DNA of 64,000 nucleotides from the NCBI GenBank assembly GCA_020440645.1, contig JAGRNR010000010.1:15533-79532 (forward strand), written 5' to 3'. A program made the translations under genes and the position numbers. The stretch is from JAHEFU01 sp020440645 (GTDB taxonomy: Bacteria > 4484-113 > JAFGCY01). This document shows positions 1 through 9,715 of this stretch, in pieces (position 1 is the first letter of the stretch; each line of letters starts with the position of its first letter). The notes below the pieces were generated by a model. The model saw only the letters and a program-made list of their open reading frames with translations. It was not told where the DNA came from and made no database searches.

Positions 1-1715
1 CGCAGCCTGACCTGCGGACTGCCCGCCTCCGTGAAGACATGGCTGGCAAGCGTACTCTCACCGAATGAGTCATACAGGCCATCTCCGTCCCAGTCCCAGG
101 CGTACTCCACGATCACCCCATCGGGATCAAAACTGCCGAATGCACTGAAGTTGACCTGCAGGGGCGCATCTCCGCTGAGCGTATCCACCTGCAGGGTTGC
201 CGTCGGCGACATGTTGGCAACCGGGGCGTCGCTGCCCGTGATCGCCACTGTGTCCACGTCCCAGGCACCCTGGTCATCCACCACGCGCAGCTTGGCGTTG
301 TAAGTGCCAGGCGTCATGTACGTGTTGGCGGCGCCGGTAACGTGCACAATGTCCGTGTCATCCCAGACGTCGTAGGTACCGTCACCGTCGAAGTCCCATC
401 CTCCACCAACGATGCTGCCGTCGAAGTCCGTGCTGTCAGTCCCACTGAAGCTGACATCCAGCGGTGCTTCGCCGGATGCCACGTCTGACATGGCAACGGC
501 CACAGGGCGACTGTTGCCGCTGATGACCAGGCTGACGGAGCCAAGCGCAATCGCTGTGCCTTCCGAGCCGGTGGCCCGCACGCGTGGACGGATGATGCCG
601 AGCCTTGAAGTGTCAACCTGGGCAGATCCAGATGTGTCACCGGTGATGTCGTATGTGCCGTCGCCATCCACGTCGAAGTCATAGGACTCAGCGCCAGAGG
701 CTGAGAGGGAGATGCCTTCAGCAAGTGAGCCACTGGGCTTGTCCACAGCCAAGGTCAGGACAGGTGCATTGCCAGAGATCGGAGTAGCCGAGATGATGCC
801 ACTGAGCGCAGACTCATTACCGGAGATGTCAATTGCGGAAATACGGATGTATGTCTGTTCTGATGCCGGCAGTTGATGCTGGGTGAGCCCTTCCATGCTG
901 TCAACATGCTGCACACCGGCTGAGCTGCCACTGATGAAGCTGCGGCTGCTGTGGTAGATCCTGTATCCTGCAAGCTCACCTTCGATCACGGGATCCCAGT
1001 CAAGCAGCAGTCCGCCGTCCAGAGCTGTTGCGGCCAGGCCCGTGGGCTGGTCAGGAGCGGTAGTGTCCGCAGGGTCTTCCGTGTTCACGCCGATGCCGAC
1101 CACATCAGCAGCACTGCCTCCGCTCACGAGCACGCTGATGAAGAGGCTGCCGAGGCTGGATGTGTATGGCCCCTGCAGGGCGGTGGTGATGCGCACATGG
1201 TTGTCAGTGAAGGGGCCGTGCCAGTTCCAGCGTCCGCTGCCGTAGTCCGCCAGGCCGAGGTAGTAGCCCTTGCCGGCGAGCAGGTTGGCATCCACGCTGA
1301 CCACGCCGGGATGGCCGCCACCGAGTGGGATGCGGTACATCGCCTGGCTGGTTGCTTCCGCTTCACTGACCAGCTGGCTGGCCTCGCCGTTGTCTGTCAC
1401 ATCGCCGGAGGAACTGAAGCGCTCCACACCGGGGATGAATTCGCTTTCAAGGTTGATGCCACTGGCGGAACGTTCGGCCGGGACAACCAGTCCATCGGCG
1501 TCGAGCTGCTCCCAGGGCTGCAAACGGTCCTCAGGCAGGCTGGCTGGCCAGCTGGACAGTCCAGCTTCGGGCTGCAGGTTTTGTTCCCCTGGACTGTCCA
1601 CTTTGATGGATGTGCGGCTGGCCCCGCAGGATGCCAGGGTAAGGAGCACTGCGACCAGCAGGAGCTTGGATAAAGCAGGCAGGGCAAGGCGAAGCTGAAG
1701 ACAATGAGAGGACAT
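1..1715 (-). CDS. PKD/fibronectin-type lipoprotein, C-terminal end outside window
   Basis: An uninterrupted frame reads from an ATG at 1715 to the left edge (about 571 codons, no stop), so the 3' part is missing. GGAGG lies 5 nt before the ATG. The N-terminus is a lipoprotein signal (hydrophobic run, lipobox LASC, Cys30). It then has a conserved module of about 170 residues containing ADYGSGRWNWHGPF, a fibronectin type III-like domain (about 218-312), a module with DVDGDGTYDITGDTSG, one PKD domain (about 410-495, WDFDGDGTYD) and the start of a second. It is a close paralog of the genes at 3803-6877 and 41500-44574, so a C-terminal propeller probably follows. Likely a surface or periplasmic binding protein; the ligand is unknown. 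Confidence 0.88.
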   Translation of the reverse strand, partial: MSSHCLQLRLALPALSKLLLVAVLLTLASCGASRTSIKVDSPGEQNLQPEAGLSSWPASLPEDRLQPWEQLDADGLVVPAERSASGINLESEFIPGVERFSSSGDVTDNGEASQLVSEAEATSQAMYRIPLGGGHPGVVSVDANLLAGKGYYLGLADYGSGRWNWHGPFTDNHVRITTALQGPYTSSLGSLFISVLVSGGSAADVVGIGVNTEDPADTTAPDQPTGLAATALDGGLLLDWDPVIEGELAGYRIYHSSRSFISGSSAGVQHVDSMEGLTQHQLPASEQTYIRISAIDISGNESALSGIISATPISGNAPVLTLAVDKPSGSLAEGISLSASGAESYDFDVDGDGTYDITGDTSGSAQVDTSRLGIIRPRVRATGSEGTAIALGSVSLVISGNSRPVAVAMSDVASGEAPLDVSFSGTDSTDFDGSIVGGGWDFDGDGTYDVWDDTDIVHVTGAANTYMTPGTYNAKLRVVDDQGAWDVDTVAITGSDAPVANMSPTATLQVDTLSGDAPLQVNFSAFGSFDPDGVIVEYAWDWDGDGLYDSFGESTLASHVFTEAGSPQVRL

Positions 1716-1776
1716 GGGGGCCTCCGGCGGATTCACGATCAGAACAGGCCGGTTGCTTTGCACTGGCCTGGCTACA

Positions 1777-1805
1777 ATTCTAGTTTGCACCAAGCTGGAG
1801 AACAA
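1777..1805 (-). promoter_or_regulatory. Candidate sigma70-type promoter of the left-edge lipoprotein gene
   Basis: On the minus strand TTGTTC (1805-1800) and TAGAAT (1782-1777) are separated by 17 nt, giving a leader of roughly 55 nt before the SD-preceded ATG at 1715. The -10 matches 5 of 6 bases and the -35 only 3 of 6. Confidence 0.4.
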
Positions 1806-1832
1806 TACTGAAACTGGTTTGGGCCGGATTCA

Positions 1833-3740
1833 CTAGAGCGAAATCTGTGAGCTGATCTCCATCACGCGGTCCTTCGGGATGTTGAAGAAGGCCGTCGGCC
1901 GCACCGCGTTCTGCGAAAGGATCGAGAACAGCCAGGCTCGCCATCGGCCCATGCCATGCCCCCCCTCGGCCAGTACTATCTCGTTGCCAAGGAAGAAGGT
2001 GGCACTGCTGATCGGTGGCGTGGGCGTGTCCCTGCGGGACAGCAGGTCCTGCACATCCGGGTCCTCCATGAAGCCGTAATGCGCAACCATGCGCACGAAT
2101 CCATGGCCGAGCTCCTCCACCTTGACGCGCTGTGAATTCTCCACATAGGGCTGTTCCTCGGTGACGATTGTCAGCAGCACCACCTGCTTGTGCACCACAT
2201 GGTTGTGCAGGAAGTTGTGCACCAGCGCCGGCGGCGTGCCCTCCGAGTTGCTCGTCATGAACACGGCTGTGCCGGGCACCCGGCGGCTGTGGTCATCCTT
2301 CATTCGCCTGTAGAACTCCTCCAGCGGGACGATGGTCTCCTTGATCTGCTCCCACAGGAGCAGCCGGCCCTTCTTCCAGGTGGTCATCAGCAGGAACACG
2401 ATGGCGGCGATCGTCAGCGGGAACCAGCCGCCCTGGGTGATCTTGACCACGTTGCCACTGAAGAAGGTCAGGTCCACGCTCAGCAGCAGCAGCGTCAGGC
2501 CGCCGCTGGCCCAGCGGCTCCAGCCCCAGCGGTGGCGGGCCACGAAGTAGGCGAGGATGGTTGTGATCACCATCGTGGTGGCGACCGCGATGCCGTAGGC
2601 CGCCGCCAGGTTGGCGGAGGAACCGAAGCCGAGCACGAGGCCGATCGTTGCCACCATCAGGATCCAGTTGATCGTCGGCACATAGATCTGTCCGATCTCC
2701 TTCTCAGATGTGTGCAGGATCGGCATGCGCGGCCAGTAGCCGAGCATCGTGGCCTGGCGCGTGATCGAGAATGCGCCGGAGATCACGGCCTGCGAGGCGA
2801 TCACCGTGGCACAGGTTGCCAGGAGCAGCAGTGGCAGCAGGGCCCAGGCCGGTGCCATGTTGTAGAACGGGTTCTCCACCGCCTCCGGGTTGGCAAGCAG
2901 CAGTGCCCCCTGGCCGAAGTAGTTGAGCAGCAGGGCCGGCAGCACGAGGATGAACCAGGTCAGGCGGATTGGCTTGGCGCCGAAGTGCCCCATGTCCGCA
3001 TACAGCGCCTCACCGCCGGTGACGACGAGGAACACGCTGCCCATCACAATGAAGCCGATGTGCTTGCTGCCCAGCAGGAAGGCCAGTGCGTAGGTCGGGC
3101 TGACGGCGGCAAGGATCGCCGGATGCTGGGCGATCTGCACGATGCCCAGCAGGGCCAGCACCGAGAACCAGACGAGCGAGATCGGGCCAAACACGGCTCC
3201 GACACCGGCAGTGCCACGCCGCTGGAAGGAGAACAGCAGGATCAGAATCACAACGGTGATTGGCACGATGTAGTGCGTCAGAGAGGGGGCGGCAACCTGC
3301 AGTCCCTCCACCGCGCCGAGCACGGAGATCGCCGGGGTGATCATGCCGTCACCGTAGAGCAGTGCGGCACCGAACAGGCCGAACATCATGATCAGGCGCT
3401 TGAGCTTTGGGCGGTGGTCCTCCTGCTGGGCGGCCAGCGCTGCCAGCGCGAGTTCGCCACCTTCACCACGGTTGTCAGCCCGCATCACATAGGCAAGGTA
3501 CTTGAGCGTGATCACGATGTTCATGGACCAGAACACCAGTGACAGCACGCCATATATGTTTGCCTGGTTTATCGGAACGGAGTGCGAACCATGGAAGCAT
3601 TCGCGGATCGCGTACAGCGGGCTAGTGCCGATGTCCCCGAACACCACACCGAGCGAGGCAAGGCAGAGCGCGGCAAGGTACTTGCCTGCCGGCGTCTTGT
3701 CGTGAGCATGCCCTCCGTGGGCGGATTCCCTTTCTGACAT
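1833..3740 (-). CDS. kup: KUP/HAK family potassium uptake transporter
   Basis: A 635-aa integral membrane protein of usual Kup length that takes up K+ with protons across the inner membrane. The family signature GVVFGDIGTSPLYA is at about residues 31-44, and FNMAPAWALLPLLLLATCATVIASQAVISGAFS-like membrane helices follow. There are about 12 hydrophobic segments up to residue 470 and a cytosolic C-terminal domain of about 160 residues. AGAGGTG lies just before the ATG at 3740. It sits 62 bp downstream of a PKD lipoprotein gene in the same direction and between two paralogous lipoproteins, which may reflect insertion of kup or duplication around it. Confidence 0.96.
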   Translation of the reverse strand: MSERESAHGGHAHDKTPAGKYLAALCLASLGVVFGDIGTSPLYAIRECFHGSHSVPINQANIYGVLSLVFWSMNIVITLKYLAYVMRADNRGEGGELALAALAAQQEDHRPKLKRLIMMFGLFGAALLYGDGMITPAISVLGAVEGLQVAAPSLTHYIVPITVVILILLFSFQRRGTAGVGAVFGPISLVWFSVLALLGIVQIAQHPAILAAVSPTYALAFLLGSKHIGFIVMGSVFLVVTGGEALYADMGHFGAKPIRLTWFILVLPALLLNYFGQGALLLANPEAVENPFYNMAPAWALLPLLLLATCATVIASQAVISGAFSITRQATMLGYWPRMPILHTSEKEIGQIYVPTINWILMVATIGLVLGFGSSANLAAAYGIAVATTMVITTILAYFVARHRWGWSRWASGGLTLLLLSVDLTFFSGNVVKITQGGWFPLTIAAIVFLLMTTWKKGRLLLWEQIKETIVPLEEFYRRMKDDHSRRVPGTAVFMTSNSEGTPPALVHNFLHNHVVHKQVVLLTIVTEEQPYVENSQRVKVEELGHGFVRMVAHYGFMEDPDVQDLLSRRDTPTPPISSATFFLGNEIVLAEGGHGMGRWRAWLFSILSQNAVRPTAFFNIPKDRVMEISSQISL

Positions 3741-3802
3741 GGGTCACCTCTTCGGGGGCGCAGTATAGCACCGGCCCGGGGAGATGGGTGTGGTCTGCCC
3801 GG

Positions 3803-6800
3803 CTAGGTAGTCGGGCCGAAGCAGAACAGGATGCCATCCCTGTTTCCCGCATAGAGCTTGCCGTCCCCGCCGATCGTGGCCCGGTTGTAGAAGTCGCTGC
3901 CGATATCATTTGACCAGCCAAGCGATCCGTTGGGGTTCACGGCAAACACTGTTCCCGTTTCATCCAGGGTGTAGATCACTCCATTGTTTCCGATTGAAGG
4001 TGTGGCGTACAGGCCTGACATAGGATAAGACCACTGGAATACACCGGAGGAGTTGAGCGCGTCCATGCCACCCAAGTGGCATATGTAGACCGCACCATCA
4101 GCTGCAGTTGCGATGGAGCCCACCCCGGCAAACGGCACGAGATAGGACCACGCGAATACACCGGACTCGTCCACTGCCACAACGACGCCAGTAGTGCGGA
4201 CCAGCACGTTTCCACTGCTGTCCAGTGTCACCGTACTGCTGATTGAGCCACCTGTCAGGAATTCCCAGATGAATCCGCCATTGGAATCCAGCTTGTAGAT
4301 CTTGCCATCGTTGCTGCCGACGTATACATTGCCACTTTGGTCTATCGCCGGTGCGCCTTCAATGTTGCCGGCGGTTGTATATGACCAGCTCAGTGTCCCG
4401 TCCGGGTTGAAGGCGTAGAGCGTGTCATCGTAACCACCGAAGTAGATCCTGCCATCCTCTCCAACGGTGGCGGGCGCCGTGATCGGCGCACCGCTGTTGT
4501 AGAACCAGCGCAGCGTGCCATCGGGGTTGATCGCGCGGAACTTGCCGTCATTGCTGCCGAAGTAGATCGCGCCGTCATGGCCGATCACAGGCGTGGAATT
4601 GATGTCGTCAGCGGTCTGGACATACCACTGCTGCTGGCCGATGGAATTGAATGCGTACAGCCTGTTGTCCTTGTTGCCAATGTAGATCGTGCCATCCGCT
4701 GCGATCACCGCAGCGGTAAGGTACCAGTCAGTGGCGTCACTGTTGGTCCAGGCAACGCTGCCACTGGACGGGCCATCGACAGTGCACTGTGCGCTGTTGC
4801 GGGTGTCAAAACCGAAGGAGAACCAGGGGCCGGGCCTGATCCAGGCCTCGGCCAGCACCGTATCCTGGGCACCGCTGTCATCCGTCACACGCAGTCTGGC
4901 TGTGTACTTGCCAACCTTGGCATAGGTGTGGACCAGGCTGGAGGAACCATAACCGTCGTATACTCCATCGTTTTCAAAATCCCATTCGTAGTTGACGATG
5001 CTGCCATCCGGATCGAGGCTGCCTGAACCGTCCAGGCTGACAGAGAATGGCTCACCGCCCACATCGGTGACAATGAGGTCGGCCACTGGCGACAGGTTGC
5101 CCGGTACCGTGACTGTGATCTCCTCGGTGGTTGTGGCCCGTGCGCCGTCGTTGTCCTCCACCCGCAGGCGCATCGTGAATACGCCCGGCTCAGTGTACGT
5201 GTGGCTGGCATTGGTGGACTCACCAACCGCGTCGTAAAGGCCGTCACCGTCCCAGTCCCAGGCGAATTCGACGATGCTGCCGTCAGGGTCCTGGCTGCCG
5301 AAGGCGGAGAAGCCGACCGTCAGTGGCAGGTCACCGCTGGACTGGTCCACCTGCAGCGTCGCGGTCGGCGGCTGGTTGCCCACCCCACCTTCGGTGACGA
5401 CGATCGCAACCGTGTCCACGTCCCATGCTCCCAGGTTGTCACTTACGCGCAGCTTGGCATTGAAAACTCCGGCAGTACCGTATTCATTCATCTTCAGCAG
5501 GCTGGCAGGCTGGGCATCACCCATCGAGTCGAAGATCCCGTCGCCGTCGAAATCCCAGGCCGTGCCTGCAAGTGTGCCGTCGAAGTCCGTGCTCTGTGAT
5601 CCGTCCAGGTTGACAGTCAGCGGAGCCACTCCGGTGGAGGGGCTGGCCAGCAGGCTGGCAACCGGGCGGCTGTTGCCGCCGATCACGAGGCTGACTGCCC
5701 CGAGTGAGAAGGCCACACCTTCGCTGTCCCAGCCGCGTACCCGCGGACGGATGATGCCGAGGCGTGTGCTGTCAACATTGGCCACTCCGCTGGTATTGCC
5801 GGCGATGTCAAAGCTGCCGTCACCATCGATGTCGAAGTCGTAGCTGGCGGCACCGCTGGCAGTCAGGCTGATGTCGTCAAGCAGCAGGCCACTCGGCTTG
5901 CTCAGGTCCAGGCCCAGCAGCGGGGGGCTGCCGGCCTGCGGGACCGCGCTGGCGATTTCACTCAACGCTGATTCATTTCCTGACGTGTCCACGGCTGAAA
6001 TCCTGAAGAAGGTCTCACCCGTTGCAGGAAACAGCAGCTCATTGCGGCCCTCCAGGCTGTCAAGCCGGCTGACCCCGGCAGCGTTGCCATTGATGAATTC
6101 GCTGTTGGAATGGTAAATCCGGTATCCCGCAAGGTCCGCGGCGTCAATGTCCTGCCAGTTGAGCAGCACCGCGCCGGGCATGGCCTGGGCCAGCAGCCCC
6201 TCCGGCACGGGCGGAGCCTCAGTGTTGTCAGGTTCAATCGGGTTCGTGCTCAACCCGACCACGTCACATGAGGAATCCCCTCCCACCAGCACACAGGCGA
6301 AGATGTTCCCGAAGGGACTGGCGAAGGGCCCGGAGCCGGCCAGCGACAGGCGCACATGGTTGTCAGAGAATGGCCCATGCCATTCCCAACGGCCGCTGCC
6401 GTAATCAGCGATGCCAACAAAGTAGCCCTTGCCTGACAGCAGGTTTGCATCGACAGCCAGCACGCCCGGACCTTCGCTGCCGCTGGACAAGCGGTAGATC
6501 GCCCAGGCTACGCTGCCAGTGGGGGCATCCAGCCGGCAGGCTTCACCATTGTCAGTGCTTCCGGTGGAGGAGCTGAAGCGCTCCACGCCGGGGGTGAAGT
6601 CACTGAACAGGTTGATGCCACTGGCGTTCCGAGCGGCCGGGATCACCTTGCCATTTCCATCCAGCTGCTCCCAGGGCTGCACGCCGTCAAGCGGGAGCGT
6701 GGACGGCCATTCCGCGGCTGGGTCCTGCTTGCCTGCAGTCAGAGTGATATCAGCCTGCTGTTGTGGGACGCTTGCGTTGTTGCCTCCACAGGAGGAGACT

Positions 6801-6877
6801 ATGGTGCTGAGTGCAAGGGCCAGCATCAGCAGCACAGGGCGCAGGGGGCCGCCGGACAGGTGGCAATATGACCGCAT
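3803..6877 (-). CDS. Lipoprotein with FN3, three PKD domains and a PQQ-like beta-propeller
   Basis: About 1024 aa. ATG 6877 is preferred because GGAG lies 6 nt upstream; the ATG at 6889 has no SD. Numbered from 6889: lipobox VSSC with Cys34; a conserved N-terminal module (about 45-215, containing ADYGSGRWEWHGPF); an FN3-like domain (222-318); a DFDIDGDGSFDIAGNTSG module (320-405); PKD domains at about 410-500, 505-592 and 598-685; and a propeller (690-1028) whose blades repeat variants of DGTIYIGNKDNRLYAFN. PQQ-type blades bind ligands or act as scaffolds here, with no sign of enzyme residues. Probably an outer-surface lipoprotein. Paralogs lie at 1-1715 and 41500-44574. Confidence 0.93.
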   Translation of the reverse strand: MRSYCHLSGGPLRPVLLMLALALSTIVSSCGGNNASVPQQQADITLTAGKQDPAAEWPSTLPLDGVQPWEQLDGNGKVIPAARNASGINLFSDFTPGVERFSSSTGSTDNGEACRLDAPTGSVAWAIYRLSSGSEGPGVLAVDANLLSGKGYFVGIADYGSGRWEWHGPFSDNHVRLSLAGSGPFASPFGNIFACVLVGGDSSCDVVGLSTNPIEPDNTEAPPVPEGLLAQAMPGAVLLNWQDIDAADLAGYRIYHSNSEFINGNAAGVSRLDSLEGRNELLFPATGETFFRISAVDTSGNESALSEIASAVPQAGSPPLLGLDLSKPSGLLLDDISLTASGAASYDFDIDGDGSFDIAGNTSGVANVDSTRLGIIRPRVRGWDSEGVAFSLGAVSLVIGGNSRPVASLLASPSTGVAPLTVNLDGSQSTDFDGTLAGTAWDFDGDGIFDSMGDAQPASLLKMNEYGTAGVFNAKLRVSDNLGAWDVDTVAIVVTEGGVGNQPPTATLQVDQSSGDLPLTVGFSAFGSQDPDGSIVEFAWDWDGDGLYDAVGESTNASHTYTEPGVFTMRLRVEDNDGARATTTEEITVTVPGNLSPVADLIVTDVGGEPFSVSLDGSGSLDPDGSIVNYEWDFENDGVYDGYGSSSLVHTYAKVGKYTARLRVTDDSGAQDTVLAEAWIRPGPWFSFGFDTRNSAQCTVDGPSSGSVAWTNSDATDWYLTAAVIAADGTIYIGNKDNRLYAFNSIGQQQWYVQTADDINSTPVIGHDGAIYFGSNDGKFRAINPDGTLRWFYNSGAPITAPATVGEDGRIYFGGYDDTLYAFNPDGTLSWSYTTAGNIEGAPAIDQSGNVYVGSNDGKIYKLDSNGGFIWEFLTGGSISSTVTLDSSGNVLVRTTGVVVAVDESGVFAWSYLVPFAGVGSIATAADGAVYICHLGGMDALNSSGVFQWSYPMSGLYATPSIGNNGVIYTLDETGTVFAVNPNGSLGWSNDIGSDFYNRATIGGDGKLYAGNRDGILFCFGPTT

Positions 6878-6992
6878 GGCAGTCTCCATTGAGTGACTTC
6901 AAGTAACCCGGATTATGTCCGGCGACTGAATGTACTGGACTAAGGGCTCGGACGTCAATAGGTCTGGTCCATCACCCAATTGGCGTGTCGTA

Positions 6993-9569
6993 TCAGTCCC
7001 AGTGGTCCTCGCAGTAGTCGATGATGCCCTCGAAGACTCGGATGTAGTTGAAGTTCGTCTGGATGCCGTGCGAGTCACGCGGGAAGAGCTTCAGTTCCAC
7101 GTTGATGCCCTCCTCATGTGACTTCTCAAGGTACTGTGCTACGGTCTGGAACAGCGTGTTGTTGTCCTTCAGCCCATGCATGATCAGCAGGTCGCCGGTG
7201 ATGTTCTCCAGGTATTCGCTTGCGTTGCTGCGTTCGTAGGCATCCTCGCTGCCGGGCAGCTTGCCAACGCGGCTGGTGGAGTACCAGTAGTTGTAGTTGT
7301 CCCAGTCGATTGCCGGCGCCACGGCCACGCCGACGGGGAACTCACCGGGTGCCATGCCCATCATCATCAGCGTCATGAAGCCGCCGTAGCTCCAGCCCCA
7401 GATCGCACTGCGCTCGCGGTCCGCGCCATAGTTGTCAACGAGGTAATCACGCACCACGAGGATGTCGTCAACCTCGGGTGTACCGAGCCGGCCCTTGACG
7501 TCGATGCGCCAGTCCCGGCCATAGCCTTCGCTGCCGCGGAAGTCCGGCACGGCTACGATCCAGCCCTTCTCCTGGGCCAGCCAGGCGAAGTACATGTCAA
7601 ACCACTGCGGCACATCCTTCACGCGCTGGGCGTAGCCAGCACCGTGCGCGTAGACCAGCAGCGGGTAGCTGCAGCTGCAGTCAAAGTCGTCCGGCAGGAA
7701 GAGCTTGGTGGACACCGTGCCCGTTTCGCCACTGACCTCGAGAGGCGTCTTAGTCGGCAGGTCGATGATCTCGTAGTTCCAGCTATCCACCCAGGCGTCG
7801 AACTCCGGGCAGTCGCGGTCAATCAGCGTCCACATCGGCAGGATGCCATCCTCGCCGGACTCGAGCCGCCTGGCTGCCAGCAGCAGGTCAATCTCCGCCA
7901 GCTTCGACATCCGGCGCGGGGACTGCGCACTGACCATCAGCAGCTGCTGGCCTTCGTTGACAGCGCTGATGTCCGTCCAGGCATTGCCACCGGCCAGCAT
8001 CAGGTCGCGCCTGGAAGCAAGATCGAACAGCATCAGCTGCCGGCTGGCGGGAGTCGGGGCGGCCAGCTGCAGCACCATCATGTCATGCCTGTCTAGATAC
8101 AGCCAGCCGGTGACTTCCTTGTCCATGTTGCTCAGCTTCTGCGCCATATGGCTGATATGCACCGCCTCTTCCTCTGCTGCTTCTGCTTCTGATTCTGTTT
8201 CTCCTTCTCCTTCTGTTTCTGTTTCAGCATCGTCGTCAGTTTCGGGGACGTACTCAGGGTCAGGCACCAGTGAGTACAGTGCGCACAGCCCGTCCTTCTC
8301 GCTGACCAGCCAGAGCGAACCGTCAGCCCGCCAGCCACAGCCTGTGCGGCTGCCATTGATCCAGCCGCTGTCATCCTCGCTGTAGGCCAGCTCGATGTCA
8401 GCGCCGTCGCCTTCCTCGTGGGGAGTGAGCAGGTAGACCCGGTAGCCCATCACGTCCGTTGTCACGATGCTCAGCAGCAGGCGGTTGTCACCTTCCACCG
8501 GAGACCAGTCGATGCCGTAGATCCAGTAATGCGGCTCGTCCGGGATCTCCACGTCGAACTGCCAGGGATTCTCCTCCGACATGTCGCGCATGAAGAAGCT
8601 GACCTTCTCCGGCGTGTCCTGCGGACGGGCATAGCGGTTCGTGGTGTGGTAGGGATTCTCCTCGAACAGCTCAGGAATCTCCGTCTGGCGCACGCTGCGG
8701 TAGTCCCGCCGCGAAAATGCCAGCCAGCGCCCATCACGGCTCAGCGAATAGCCGTCAGTGTTGGCATATTCGCCCTGCCCGCCGTCCGTCAGCTGCACAA
8801 GCTCACCGCTGATGCTGTCCCAGCTGTAGATGTCAGCTGCACTGGTCAGCAGGAACTGGCTGCGTCCGCGCAGGCGCTGCACTCCACTCCAGCCATTCTC
8901 ATGCTTCATGCGCAGCACGGGCTCGGGGTCTGCGCTGTCCATGTCCATCGAGTAGATCCGTCCGCCGTAGCTCCAGAACAGCTCGTGGCTGTCCATGCGC
9001 CATTCGCAACCGCCGATCCCGCCGAAGTTGTCGAAACTCTTCTGCAGTTCCTCCTCGAATTCCTCGCGGCGCTCCTCCTCGTCGAACTCCTCGACTTCCT
9101 CTTCCTCAGTTGCGTCATCGCTTCCATTGCCTGAATCGAGCTGCTCCTCGTCGTCACCACCACTGCCAGAGTCCACACCTTCTCCGTCATTGCCTTGCGT
9201 GTCCTCTTCCTGAAGATCCGCATCCTTAGCGGGATGCTTCTTTTCCCAGGCTTCACGGTCCTTCTTCAGGTCACGTTCGAACTCACGACGCCTGCGGGTT
9301 TCGTACTCGGTCCAGAGGTCGGTGTACTGCTTCTTTTCCTTGCTGTCACGGTCCAGCACCCAAAGGTTGCGGATGCTCTGGCCGGTCTCATCCCAGCCCA
9401 TCGCCACGAAGCGGCCGTCATCCGAGACTGATACCGAGCCAGAGCTGGTGCCGAAGGGGAAGGGCCGGCGGTAGAGCTCATCAAGCGTGAACGGTGAACC
9501 GGCGGAGGCAATCGTGGAAGCCAGCAGCAGGCACAGGGCCGCCAGCGGGATGATCCGGGAAGTACGCAT
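6993..9569 (-). CDS. Secreted S9 family (prolyl oligopeptidase-like) serine peptidase
   Basis: About 858 aa from ATG 9569. This start gives a clean signal peptide (MRTSRIIPLAALCLLLASTIASA), whereas the upstream TTG at 9605 only adds non-conserved residues. An N-terminal beta-propeller is followed by an alpha/beta-hydrolase domain with nucleophile Ser727 in GWSYGG, Asp802 in HGLKD and His834 in DSHG. It should cleave peptides in the periplasm or outside the cell. Two very acidic low-complexity inserts (about residues 110-180 and 470-500) are unusual for the family. There is no SD; TACCAT lies 6 nt before the ATG, suggesting a leaderless message. Confidence 0.93.
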   Translation of the reverse strand: MRTSRIIPLAALCLLLASTIASAGSPFTLDELYRRPFPFGTSSGSVSVSDDGRFVAMGWDETGQSIRNLWVLDRDSKEKKQYTDLWTEYETRRRREFERDLKKDREAWEKKHPAKDADLQEEDTQGNDGEGVDSGSGGDDEEQLDSGNGSDDATEEEEVEEFDEEERREEFEEELQKSFDNFGGIGGCEWRMDSHELFWSYGGRIYSMDMDSADPEPVLRMKHENGWSGVQRLRGRSQFLLTSAADIYSWDSISGELVQLTDGGQGEYANTDGYSLSRDGRWLAFSRRDYRSVRQTEIPELFEENPYHTTNRYARPQDTPEKVSFFMRDMSEENPWQFDVEIPDEPHYWIYGIDWSPVEGDNRLLLSIVTTDVMGYRVYLLTPHEEGDGADIELAYSEDDSGWINGSRTGCGWRADGSLWLVSEKDGLCALYSLVPDPEYVPETDDDAETETEGEGETESEAEAAEEEAVHISHMAQKLSNMDKEVTGWLYLDRHDMMVLQLAAPTPASRQLMLFDLASRRDLMLAGGNAWTDISAVNEGQQLLMVSAQSPRRMSKLAEIDLLLAARRLESGEDGILPMWTLIDRDCPEFDAWVDSWNYEIIDLPTKTPLEVSGETGTVSTKLFLPDDFDCSCSYPLLVYAHGAGYAQRVKDVPQWFDMYFAWLAQEKGWIVAVPDFRGSEGYGRDWRIDVKGRLGTPEVDDILVVRDYLVDNYGADRERSAIWGWSYGGFMTLMMMGMAPGEFPVGVAVAPAIDWDNYNYWYSTSRVGKLPGSEDAYERSNASEYLENITGDLLIMHGLKDNNTLFQTVAQYLEKSHEEGINVELKLFPRDSHGIQTNFNYIRVFEGIIDYCEDHWD

Positions 9570-9575
9570 CCAAAG

Positions 9576-9581
9576 ATGGTA
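9576..9581 (-). promoter_or_regulatory. -10-like TACCAT 6 nt before the S9 peptidase ATG
   Basis: TACCAT on the minus strand is followed by 6 nt and then ATG 9569. TTGCCC lies 18 nt upstream as a possible -35. This is a weaker member of the TANNNT-N6-start pattern seen at other genes here. Confidence 0.35.
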
Positions 9582-9715
9582 GACGCGGATAGCGCGACAG
9601 GGCAAGCTGTCACAAATGCGGCGAATCCGGCGTCAGTATCTGTAGCGGATGCCGCTGCGCTTCACTGCGGGTTGCGGCGGGTAGAATCAGCTTAACAACA
9701 CTCTGGAGCGGAAGA

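Noticed and set aside
2190..3542. 450-codon plus-strand ORF
   Set aside because: It is antisense to kup; its product is His/Gln/Asp-rich without domains, as expected from the complement of a GC-rich gene.
8164..8237. Short near-repeats as CRISPR or microsatellite array
   Set aside because: They are in-frame codons for Glu/Thr in the S9 peptidase; no spacers or constant repeat length.
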